This document shows positions 55,168 through 64,000 of a DNA stretch of 64,000 bases, piece after piece; position 1 is the first letter of the stretch; each line of letters starts with the position of its first letter. Location of the stretch: the NCBI GenBank assembly GCA_963816795.1, contig CAWFLT010000009.1, positions 29,243 to 93,242 on the forward strand, read 5' to 3'. Origin of the DNA: CAWFLT01 sp963816795. Its GTDB lineage: Bacteria; Acidobacteriota; Vicinamibacteria; Vicinamibacterales; SCN-69-37. Under the pieces are notes generated by a model, which was not told the DNA's origin, did no database searches, and saw only the letters and a list, made by a program, of their open reading frames with translations. The position numbers and the translations under genes were made by a program.

Positions 55168-57936
55168 TTGGCCACTGTCCGGATTTACAAAGTCGCCGAG
55201 TTGCTGGGCCTCTCGAGCCAGGAAGCCATGGATCTGCTCCAGAAGGAGACAGGCATCGGCGTCAAGAGCGCGTCGAGCTCGATCGAAGAGATCGTGGCGC
55301 GGCAGTTCGTCGAGCGCCACGCGAGGAAGCGCCAGATCGCGCTGCCGCATGGCCCGCTGTTCGCGGACACTCCCGCGGCGAAACGTCCGGCGTTGAAGGG
55401 TGGCAGGGCACCAGAGCCGCCGAAGCCGGTGGCGCCGGTCCTGCGGCCCCGGCTCGTCAAAGCGATCAGGCCGGCCGCCACGGCCGACGTCCACGCAGAC
55501 GCCGGCGCGGTCGAACACGTCGAAGACGTCCTTCTGCACGAACCCGTCGAGCCGCCGATTGCCGCTCCGGTCGTCGAGGTGGAGCCGCCTCCGGTCGAAG
55601 CCGATCAGGTCACCCACGTCGAGACGGCCGCGGTCGAACACTCCCCGGTCGAGGTCGACGCGGCCCCGCCCTTCCAACCCGCCCCGGTGGCGGAGAGCAT
55701 CGAGCCGCCCGCGGCTTCGGCCGTCACTCCAACCGTCCTCGCGCCGCCATCCGCGCCCGCGGCGCCGGTCCGCGCACCTGGACGCCTGGTCCCGCCGACC
55801 CGCCGGCTGCGCATCGAAGATCCGCTCACCGGCGAGGCCCCGGCCGCGCGTCCGTTGCCGCAGCGACCGGTCATCCGGCCCCAGCAGGCGCCGCCGGCGC
55901 CGACACGTCCGGCGGTCGGTCTGCCACCGGGAGCGCAACGTCCCGCTGCCATGCGGCCCGGTACGTCCACGATGCGGCCGCCGCTTGGAGGGCCGCGTCC
56001 CCTGCCGTCGCAGCCGGTCCGTCCGTCCACGCCGGGAGCGCCGCCGCGTCCGCCAGGGATGCCGTATCGTCCAGGCGCGCCGCGTCCGCCGTTCGGCGGC
56101 CACCGGCCGCGATCGGCACGCCGCGACGATCGGCCGTCAGCGTCGGTCTCGTTCGAGGCCCCGCCGCCGCCCATCACCAAGATGATCACGCTCGCGGAGG
56201 GCATGAGCGTGAAGGACCTGGCCGACAAGCTCGAAGTCAAGGCGAAGGACGTCCTGAAGAAGCTGATGGATCGGCGGATGATGTTGACGATCAACTCGAC
56301 GCTCGATTCGGACACCGCGCAGCTCATCGCGCGTGATTTCGGAGCCGAGGTGTTGATGCGCAGCTTCGAGGAAGAGCTGACGGAAGTCGAGACCGAGACC
56401 TCGAAGCCCGAGGATCTCGAAACTCGCGCGCCCGTCGTCACCGTCATGGGCCACGTCGATCACGGCAAGACGACGCTGCTCGACGCGATCCGCGAGACCA
56501 AGGTCGCCGAGCGCGAGGCCGGCGGCATCACGCAGCACATCGGCGCGTATTCGGTGGACGTCGGCGGCCGCCGCGTCGTCTTCCTCGACACGCCCGGTCA
56601 CGAAGCGTTCACCATGATGCGCGCCCGCGGCGCGCGCGTGACCGACATCGTCGTGCTGGTCGTCGCCGCCGACGACGGCGTCATGCCGCAGACGAAGGAA
56701 GCGATCGACCACGCAAAGGCCGCCAACGTGCCGATCGTCGTGGCGATCAACAAGATCGACAAAGCCGATGCTAACGCGGAGCGCGTCAAGCGCGAGCTCT
56801 CGGACCTCGGGTTGATGCCGGAAGAGTGGGGCGGCACGACGGTCACGGTCGAGGTCTCCGCGCGTCAGCGGAAGAATCTCGATCAGCTCCTGGAGATGAT
56901 CCTGCTGGTCGCGGATCTTGCCGATCTCAAGGCCAATCCGAAGCGCCGTGCCCACGGCACCGTGCTCGAAGCGAAGCTCGATCGTGGCCGCGGCCCGGTC
57001 GCGACGGTGCTCGTCCAGGACGGCACCCTCAACGAGGGCGACCTCTTCATCGCGGGCACGGTCGACGGCAAAGTCCGGGCGCTGTTCGACCACCTCGGCC
57101 GCAAGTCCAAGCGCGCCGGGCCGGCGACGCCGGCCGAAGTCCTCGGGCTCTCGTCGCTGCCCCAGCCTGGCGACACGTTCCAGGTCATCGACGACCCGAT
57201 CAAGGCGCGCCAAGTCGTCGCCTACCGCCAGGCGCAGGCGAAAGAACGCGCGCTCGGCGCCAAAGGCGGCCGGCTCACGCTCGAGTCACTGCAGCAGCAG
57301 ATGGCCGAGGGCGGCATGAAGGAACTGCCGCTCATCATCAAGGCCGACGTGCAGGGATCGTCCGAGGTGCTCGCCGACACGCTGGCGAAGCTGAGCGACG
57401 ACCGCGTGAAGATCCGGATCATCCACACGGGCGTCGGCGCCATCAACGAGTCGGACGTCCTGCTCGCGACGGCATCCAACGCGATCATCATCGGCTTCAA
57501 CGTGCGTCCCGACCGCAACGCCGCCGACATTGCCGACCGCGAGAAGGTCGACATTCGGCAGCACTCGGTCATCTACAACGTGACCGACGAAATGAAGAAG
57601 GCGATGGCCGGGTTGCTCGAGCCGACGCTGAAGGAAACGCGGATCGGCGCGGCCGAAGTCCGGCAGACCTTCCGGACGCCGAAGGTCGGCACCGTCGCCG
57701 GCTGCATGGTCACGGAAGGCCGCATCACGCGCAGCGGCGATACGCAGGCGCGCCTCCTCCGCGACAACGTCGTGGTCTGGACCGGCAAGCTCGGCTCCCT
57801 CCGCCGCTTCAAGGACGACGTCAGTGAAGTGAAAGTGGGCACCGAGTGCGGCATCGTCCTCGACCGCTTCAATGACGTGAAAGAGCGCGACATCATCGAA
57901 GTGTTTCAGGTGGAGAAAATCGCGCAGGCGCTGTGA
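55168..57936 (+). CDS. infB: Translation initiation factor IF-2
   Basis: 922 residues from TTG 55168, supported by AAGGAG about 8 nt upstream and the standard opening VRIYKVAELLGLSSQEAMDL. A long Pro/Ala/Arg-rich linker occupies residues of about 70-330. The G domain then has GHVDHGKTTLLDAI (about 428), DTPGHEAFTMMRARGA (about 474) and NKIDKADAN (about 527). The C-terminal domains follow, ending GIVLDRFNDVKERDIIEVFQ. IF-2 delivers initiator tRNA to the ribosome. Its stop overlaps the next gene's GTG. Confidence 0.97.
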   Translation: MATVRIYKVAELLGLSSQEAMDLLQKETGIGVKSASSSIEEIVARQFVERHARKRQIALPHGPLFADTPAAKRPALKGGRAPEPPKPVAPVLRPRLVKAIRPAATADVHADAGAVEHVEDVLLHEPVEPPIAAPVVEVEPPPVEADQVTHVETAAVEHSPVEVDAAPPFQPAPVAESIEPPAASAVTPTVLAPPSAPAAPVRAPGRLVPPTRRLRIEDPLTGEAPAARPLPQRPVIRPQQAPPAPTRPAVGLPPGAQRPAAMRPGTSTMRPPLGGPRPLPSQPVRPSTPGAPPRPPGMPYRPGAPRPPFGGHRPRSARRDDRPSASVSFEAPPPPITKMITLAEGMSVKDLADKLEVKAKDVLKKLMDRRMMLTINSTLDSDTAQLIARDFGAEVLMRSFEEELTEVETETSKPEDLETRAPVVTVMGHVDHGKTTLLDAIRETKVAEREAGGITQHIGAYSVDVGGRRVVFLDTPGHEAFTMMRARGARVTDIVVLVVAADDGVMPQTKEAIDHAKAANVPIVVAINKIDKADANAERVKRELSDLGLMPEEWGGTTVTVEVSARQRKNLDQLLEMILLVADLADLKANPKRRAHGTVLEAKLDRGRGPVATVLVQDGTLNEGDLFIAGTVDGKVRALFDHLGRKSKRAGPATPAEVLGLSSLPQPGDTFQVIDDPIKARQVVAYRQAQAKERALGAKGGRLTLESLQQQMAEGGMKELPLIIKADVQGSSEVLADTLAKLSDDRVKIRIIHTGVGAINESDVLLATASNAIIIGFNVRPDRNAADIADREKVDIRQHSVIYNVTDEMKKAMAGLLEPTLKETRIGAAEVRQTFRTPKVGTVAGCMVTEGRITRSGDTQARLLRDNVVVWTGKLGSLRRFKDDVSEVKVGTECGIVLDRFNDVKERDIIEVFQVEKIAQAL

Positions 57937-58214
57937 CCGTCGCTCTTCTCTCCCTCGAGCTGTACTTGCCCATGTCCCAGTCGTTGAAGGACAAGCGCAT
58001 GGTCCTGCGGCGTCTGAAAGATCGTCTCGGCGCCTTCAACGTGGCCGTCGCGGAAGTCGCGCACCAGGATCTCTGGCAGCGGGCCGGGTTGGGTATTGTC
58101 ACCGTGGCGTCGTCCGACGAGATGATTGAGAAGACGATGACCGCCGTGATAGATGAGATCGAGCGGCTCGAGCCCGGACTGGTGACGCAAAAGCAGATGG
58201 AGTACTTGCGCTGA
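57933..58214 (+). CDS. DUF503 family protein
   Basis: 93 residues from GTG 57933, overlapping the infB stop by 4 bp. DUF503 features are LELYLPMSQSLKDKRMVLRR near the start, FNVAVAEVAHQDLWQRAGLG in the middle and SSDEMIEKTMTAVIDEIERL at the end. The family is regularly found between infB and rbfA; its biochemical role is not known, but the location implies ribosome or RNA work. Its stop overlaps the rbfA start (TGATG). Confidence 0.93.
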   Translation: MTVALLSLELYLPMSQSLKDKRMVLRRLKDRLGAFNVAVAEVAHQDLWQRAGLGIVTVASSDEMIEKTMTAVIDEIERLEPGLVTQKQMEYLR

Positions 58215-58711
58215 TGGCCCAGGGATCCCGACCGGAGCGCATCGGCGTGGAGATCCTGCAGGAACTGAGCACGCTTTTGCTGCGCGAGGTGCGGGATCCG
58301 GGCATTGGGCTCGTCACGCTGACGCGCGCGAAAGTGTCTCCCGACCTGCAGCTCGTGCGTGTCTACTACAGCTTGCTGGGCGACGAGAAAGCGCGCAAGG
58401 AGACGGCGCGCGCCCTCGAACGCGCGACGCCATTTCTGCGCCGGCAGATCGCCAGCCGCGTCATGCTGCGGCGGGTCCCCGAGTTGCGCTTCCAGTTCGA
58501 CGAAAGCATCGAGCATCAGGACCGGATCGAACGCATTCTCCTCGAGCTCCAGAGCGAGCGCGAGCAGCGCGCGGCGGCTGGCGGGCCGGCGGGCGAGGAA
58601 GGCCCGGAGCCCACGGCCCAGAGCCCGGCGGAAGGCCTCGGGCCCAAGGCCCAGGACTCGGCGCGAGACCCAGGGGAAGATGTCCCTGGACCTGAAAGGG
58701 ATCAGTCTTGA
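58214..58711 (+). CDS. rbfA: Ribosome-binding factor A
   Basis: 165 residues. The KH-like core is clear: RIGVEILQELSTLLLREVRD, GLVTLTRAKVSPDLQLVRVY, FLRRQIASRVMLRRVPELRF and DESIEHQDRIERILLEL. It binds helix 44-45 regions of the 30S precursor and is needed for late maturation and cold growth. Residues after about 120 form a Gly/Pro/Glu-rich tail longer than usual. It is translationally coupled on both sides. Confidence 0.95.
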   Translation: MAQGSRPERIGVEILQELSTLLLREVRDPGIGLVTLTRAKVSPDLQLVRVYYSLLGDEKARKETARALERATPFLRRQIASRVMLRRVPELRFQFDESIEHQDRIERILLELQSEREQRAAAGGPAGEEGPEPTAQSPAEGLGPKAQDSARDPGEDVPGPERDQS

Positions 58712-59679
58712 GCGGGAGCGCCCTGGACGTCGCGCGAGCCCTCGCGGATCGCCAGTCGTTCATCCTGACGTCGCATGCGCGGCCCGACGGCGACGCCATC
58801 GGGTCGCAGCTCGCGCTCGCCTTCGCGCTCGAACAGCTTGGCAAGTCGGTGCGCCTGTTCAACCACGATCCGGTGCCGCCGCCGTACGCCGATTTCCCCG
58901 GTGTGGCGAAACTCGAGACGGTTGAAACGGCCGACGTCGCCGCCGATGCAGTGGTCGTCCTCGAGTGCGGCGACCTGCGCCGGCCAGAAGTGGGCGGCCT
59001 CGATCGCTATTTCGTCGTCAATATCGACCACCACCTCGGCAATCAGATGTACGGCGACGTCAACTGGTTCGACGCCTCCGCGGCGGCGTGCGGAGAGATG
59101 GTGGCCGAGGTCATCGACGCGCTCGGGGTGCCGTGGACGAGAGAGATCGCGTCCCATCTCTATCTCGCGATCGCGACCGACACCGGCGGATTTCGCTACG
59201 GACCCATCACCGCACGCACGTTCGACATCTGCCGCCGGATCGCAGAGACCGGGGTGCCGGTCGCGGACCTGTCGCGGCAGATTTTCGACAGCTTCGGGAT
59301 CGGACGCGTGCGAATCATGGGCGCGCTGCTCAACGCGATGGAACTGTATGCCGGCGACCGCCTGGCGGTGCTGTATCTCGACGACGCGCTCCTCGAACAG
59401 CACGGAGCGAGAATCAGCGACACCGAAGGGCTGGTCAACCTCCCGCTCGGCGCGGACGAAGTGCGCGCGGTCGCGCTGTTCAAGCGGCAGGCCGACAACA
59501 GCTATCGGGTCAGCCTGCGATCGAAGAACGGCGTCGACGTCCGGGCCGCAGCGCTCCTGTGGGGCGGCGGCGGCCACACCAACGCGGCCGGGTTCACCGT
59601 GACGGGCGACTACCGCACGGCCAAAACCGCCGTCGTCGCGGCAATCAGCACGCTGCTCGACAGCAGCAATGACCAGTAG
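58708..59679 (+). CDS. nrnA: DHH/DHHA1 oligoribonuclease/pAp phosphatase (NrnA-like)
   Basis: 323 residues from TTG 58708, overlapping the rbfA stop by 4 bp. The DHH-type motifs are TSHARPDGDAIGSQLALAFA (motif I), VVVLECGDLRR (II), NIDHHLGNQMYGDVNW (III, the DHH) and IATDTGGFRYG (IV). The DHHA1 domain ends WGGGGHTNAAGFTV (GGGH). Such enzymes use Mn to degrade short RNAs and to dephosphorylate pAp. The position between rbfA and truB is conserved in many phyla. Confidence 0.93.
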   Translation: MSGSALDVARALADRQSFILTSHARPDGDAIGSQLALAFALEQLGKSVRLFNHDPVPPPYADFPGVAKLETVETADVAADAVVVLECGDLRRPEVGGLDRYFVVNIDHHLGNQMYGDVNWFDASAAACGEMVAEVIDALGVPWTREIASHLYLAIATDTGGFRYGPITARTFDICRRIAETGVPVADLSRQIFDSFGIGRVRIMGALLNAMELYAGDRLAVLYLDDALLEQHGARISDTEGLVNLPLGADEVRAVALFKRQADNSYRVSLRSKNGVDVRAAALLWGGGGHTNAAGFTVTGDYRTAKTAVVAAISTLLDSSNDQ

Positions 59680-59698
59680 CCGATCACCCGCAACTGCT

Positions 59699-59779
59699 GC
59701 CCATTGCCCATTGCCCCATTGGCCCCATTGCCCCATTGCCCCATTGCCCCATTGCCCCATTGCCCCATTGCCCCATTGC
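59699..59779. repeat. CCCCATTG microsatellite, about ten units
   Basis: Near-perfect 8-bp CCCCATTG units run between nrnA and truB, ending 12 bp before the truB ATG. It interrupts an otherwise tightly packed operon and is the best preserved array of this family in the window (compare 34196-34258). Confidence 0.95.
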
Positions 59780-59791
59780 TGACTGTCACCC

Positions 59792-60685
59792 ATGGATGGT
59801 CTGCTGCTGATTGACAAGCCTTCGGGTCCGACGTCGCACGACGTGGTGGCCCGGTTGCGGCGCACCAGTGGCGAGCGCAGCATCGGGCACACGGGGACGC
59901 TCGACCCGCGCGCGACCGGCCTCCTGCCCCTCGTCCTCGGACGGGCCACCCGGCTGGCGTCGCTCGTCGGCGGCGGCGACAAGACCTACGACGCGACGAT
60001 CCGTCTGGGCTTCTCGACCGATACGGACGACGCTGATGGGATGCCGCTCGGAGAGCCATCCGGGCACTTGCCCTCGTACGCGGCGGTAGAGGCGGCGCTG
60101 GCGCGATTTGTCGGCACGTTCGACCAACTGCCGCCGAATCACTCGGCCAAGAAAGTGCAGGGCCACCGCGCTTACGACCTCGCCCGCCAGGCCCGCCCCG
60201 TCGACCTCAAACCCGTCCCGGTCACCGTCCTGGCGATGGAGGGCCTGCAGGTCGAGGGCGACCTGGTGCGTGTGCGGGTGACGTCGACCTCGGGTTTCTA
60301 TGTCAGGTCGCTGGCGCGCGATGTTGGCGCTGTCCTGGGCTGCGGAGGCCATCTGGACTCGCTCCGGCGCCTCCGCAGTGGGGCCTTCGACGTCCAGGAT
60401 GCCCTGCCGCTCGGCGAGGCCGAGGCGCTCGGACGAGCGGTGGCCGACCGGGTGGTCTCGCCGGCCGATGCGGTGCCGGACTTGCTGTCCGTCCGGCTGA
60501 CGGAGGCCGGACTGAGCCGGGCCGTGCACGGTAATCCGTTGGGTCCAGACCACTTGGAGGGCCGTTGGATCCCGCCCTCAGGCGTCGCGCCGGGACCAGT
60601 CCGGGTGCTGGCCGCCGATGGCCGCCTGGTGGCCATCGCCCACCCGCGCGGCGGCGCTTTGCATCCGGTCATCGTACTCGGATAA
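59792..60685 (+). CDS. truB: tRNA pseudouridine-55 synthase TruB
   Basis: 297 residues. Motifs include GLLLIDKPSGPTSHDVVARL at the N-terminus, GHTGTLDPRATGLLPLVLGR with the catalytic Asp, KTYDATIRLGFSTDTDDADG, SAKKVQGHRAYDLARQ and SGFYVRSLARDVGAVLGCGG. The C-terminal PUA-like part is VRVLAADGRLVAIAHPRGGA. It converts U55 in the T-loop of tRNAs to pseudouridine. The microsatellite just upstream leaves no obvious strong ribosome site. The frame is intact. Confidence 0.95.
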   Translation: MDGLLLIDKPSGPTSHDVVARLRRTSGERSIGHTGTLDPRATGLLPLVLGRATRLASLVGGGDKTYDATIRLGFSTDTDDADGMPLGEPSGHLPSYAAVEAALARFVGTFDQLPPNHSAKKVQGHRAYDLARQARPVDLKPVPVTVLAMEGLQVEGDLVRVRVTSTSGFYVRSLARDVGAVLGCGGHLDSLRRLRSGAFDVQDALPLGEAEALGRAVADRVVSPADAVPDLLSVRLTEAGLSRAVHGNPLGPDHLEGRWIPPSGVAPGPVRVLAADGRLVAIAHPRGGALHPVIVLG

Positions 60686-60783
60686 CATCTGATCCTTGTG
60701 GCCGTCGAGCTTGGCGGTCACCGTACGACGGCGGTCCGGTCACGCACCCAGCGCGCTCTGGATCGTTCGTGGAGGGCACGAAT

Positions 60784-61050
60784 GTGCTGACAAATGAGCG
60801 TAAGACCGAAGTGATCGGCGTCTACCGCACGCACGACGCCGACACGGGCTCCCCGGAAGTTCAAGTCGCACTCCTCAGCGAACGGATTAACTACCTCACG
60901 GAACACTTCAAGACGCACGTCAAGGACCATCATTCCCGGCGCGGGCTCCTGAAACTGGTCGGCCAGCGCCGTCGCCTGCTCGACTACATGAAGCGCAAGG
61001 ACGCAGATCGTTACGCAGAGCTGATTCGCAGACTCGGCATTCGCAAGTAG
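60784..61050 (+). CDS. rpsO: 30S ribosomal protein uS15
   Basis: 88 residues from GTG 60784, chosen because GGAGGG is 9-14 nt upstream and the product then begins MLTNERKTEVIGVYRTHDAD. The other landmarks are TGSPEVQVALLSERINYLTE, HFKTHVKDHHSRRGLLKLVG and RRRLLDYMKRKDADRY. S15 binds the central domain of 16S rRNA and in many bacteria represses its own translation. It stands in the conserved truB-rpsO-pnp order. Confidence 0.97.
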   Translation: MLTNERKTEVIGVYRTHDADTGSPEVQVALLSERINYLTEHFKTHVKDHHSRRGLLKLVGQRRRLLDYMKRKDADRYAELIRRLGIRK

Positions 61051-61124
61051 GAAACCGGCCGGCCGGGCGTGCGACTGCGGTCGGCGCCCGGCCCTCCCCG
61101 GCCCACCCCGACAATACAGGTGCA

Positions 61125-63344
<2,220 letters not shown>

Positions 63345-63360
63345 GGCCGAACTTTGCCTG

Positions 63361-63420
63361 ATGGCGTGGGGCCCCACCCCCACGCCTCGAAGCGCTCAGG
63401 GCTCGCTACGCTCGCTCCTT
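63361..63420. repeat. GTGGGGCCCCAC-type repeat unit
   Basis: ATGGCGTGGGGCCCCACCCC and the following CCACGCCTCG repeat the unit at 27329-27356 almost exactly. It is followed by GCTCAGGGCTCGCTACGCTCGCTCC and CACGGAG-family words up to about 63480. The 217-bp gap before the last gene contains nothing else recognisable. Confidence 0.8.
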
Positions 63421-63561
63421 CGCGGTTTCCTCATTCTGCAGCTCTGCTCCGTGTTCTCCAGCACTTCTCCGTGTCCTCGTTCGTCCCCGGCCCGATAATG
63501 GTGTCAGACGCCCCGCCCGGCCGATTACGCCGGGGTCACGTCTGATCCCGAGGAGGGTGCC

Positions 63562-63972
63562 GTGTCCCAGCCGTCGCATCGTCGCTCCTCAGGCCCAACC
63601 CGGGTGATCGGCTTGGCGCTGGCGGCTGTGGTCTTCGCGGCGGTCGGGCTCGTCGCCCAGAACCGGCGCGACTTTGGCGTGTCGGCCAAGCGGTACAGCT
63701 TCACGGTCTCCGGCACGGATTCGTCAGAACTGCGCGTCACACAAGACGACCTGGTGAAAGTCACGTTCTCGGCGGAGGACATCCCCCACAGCTTCACCGT
63801 CCTCGGGAACAACCCGTATCGCATCGACAAGCGCGCCGAGCCGGGCAAGTCGGTCATGTTCCAGTTCCGAGCCGACCCGGTCGGCACGTTCGAGATCGGC
63901 TGCAGCCTGACGATTGATCCCCGCTGCCAGCGGGAGATGAGGGCGCGACTGGTCGTGGAAAGCAAGAAATAG
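63562..63972 (+). CDS. Membrane-anchored cupredoxin-domain protein
   Basis: 136 residues from GTG 63562 (GAGGAGGGT just upstream). One N-terminal membrane helix or signal (RVIGLALAAVVFAAVGLVAQ) precedes a cupredoxin-like domain: KRYSFTVSGTDSSELRVTQ, DLVKVTFSAEDIPHSFTVLG (His ligand) and GTFEIGCSLTIDPRCQREM. Potential copper ligands are His in IPHSF, the two Cys and the Met, resembling the CuA region of cytochrome oxidase subunit II, but the usual second His between the Cys and Met is missing. It may be a redox or copper-carrier protein on the periplasmic side. Confidence 0.75.
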   Translation: MSQPSHRRSSGPTRVIGLALAAVVFAAVGLVAQNRRDFGVSAKRYSFTVSGTDSSELRVTQDDLVKVTFSAEDIPHSFTVLGNNPYRIDKRAEPGKSVMFQFRADPVGTFEIGCSLTIDPRCQREMRARLVVESKK

Positions 63973-64000
63973 GTTCCGGGGTTCCGCCGGTTCCGAGGGT

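Noticed and set aside
59699..59779. The CCCCATTG array as coding sequence (repeated Gln-Trp-Gly-Asn peptide on the reverse strand)
   Set aside because: It is a simple microsatellite with no flanking coding signal.

Overview
The window is about 64 kb of very GC-rich bacterial chromosome. Several hallmarks point to an uncultured member of the Acidobacteriota, probably the Vicinamibacteria, although I could not run a taxonomic search: a PadR regulator paired with an ADOP-type MacB-like permease, an Oar-like TonB-dependent receptor with an N-terminal carboxypeptidase-regulatory domain, large secreted BNR/Asp-box propeller proteins, winged-helix/TPR regulators, DUF885, DUF922 and DUF1572 proteins, and glycine-rich low-complexity loops in exported proteins. 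There is no phage, plasmid, CRISPR or rRNA signal. One tRNA is present, tRNA-Leu(CAG).

Layout. 0-9.4 kb: the start of a formate-dehydrogenase-like gene, a PadR-ADOP operon, a secreted cyclophilin, a nucleotidyltransferase, and DUF922, DUF885, DUF1572 and SGNH-hydrolase genes. 9.4-17.8 kb: tRNA-Leu, a winged-helix/TPR regulator, a frameshifted B12/radical-SAM gene, an SDR and DapA-like pair, uridine kinase, a Uma2-like nuclease beside a truncated ECF sigma factor, and an MBL-fold hydrolase. 17.9-32 kb: three BNR-propeller paralogues, a TonB-dependent receptor and a lone PadR gene, followed by a 77-bp tandem array. 32-45.7 kb: a beta-barrel protein, a PAP2 phosphatase and dUTPase, then degradative enzymes (S9 peptidase, DmpA-type peptidase, M14 carboxypeptidase, glycosylasparaginase, a PLP-dependent dehydratase) and a GT35 glucan phosphorylase. 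45.8-51.6 kb: an HtrA protease, a MurU/AmgK-like pair, a TIM-barrel isomerase and asnS. 51.6-63.4 kb: a clean housekeeping block rimO-rimP-nusA-infB-DUF503-rbfA-nrnA-truB-rpsO-pnp. The window ends with a small cupredoxin.

How the genes fit together. The BNR proteins, TonB-dependent receptor, S9/S58/M14 peptidases, asparaginase and dehydratase together suggest capture and breakdown of peptides or glycopeptides at the cell surface and in the periplasm. The MurU/AmgK-like pair suggests salvage of cell-wall amino sugars. The last block is the classical transcription/translation-coupling and RNA-processing cluster.

Two cautions. First, reading frames between about 37.4 and 45.2 kb are broken roughly every 100-200 bp, mostly by single extra C or G bases. 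Sparser breaks occur at 12.8, 25.9, 27.0, 32.2, 36.9 and 45.8-51.3 kb. Essential asnS is among the affected genes, so sequencing or assembly error is the best explanation, and I give these genes as whole units. Second, intergenic regions carry several families of short repeats and palindromes, some of which supply stop codons to neighbouring genes. No clearly new multi-gene system is provable from sequence alone. The best leads are the repeat families, the glycine-rich insertions at matching positions in the propeller paralogues, and the in-frame insertion in rimO.
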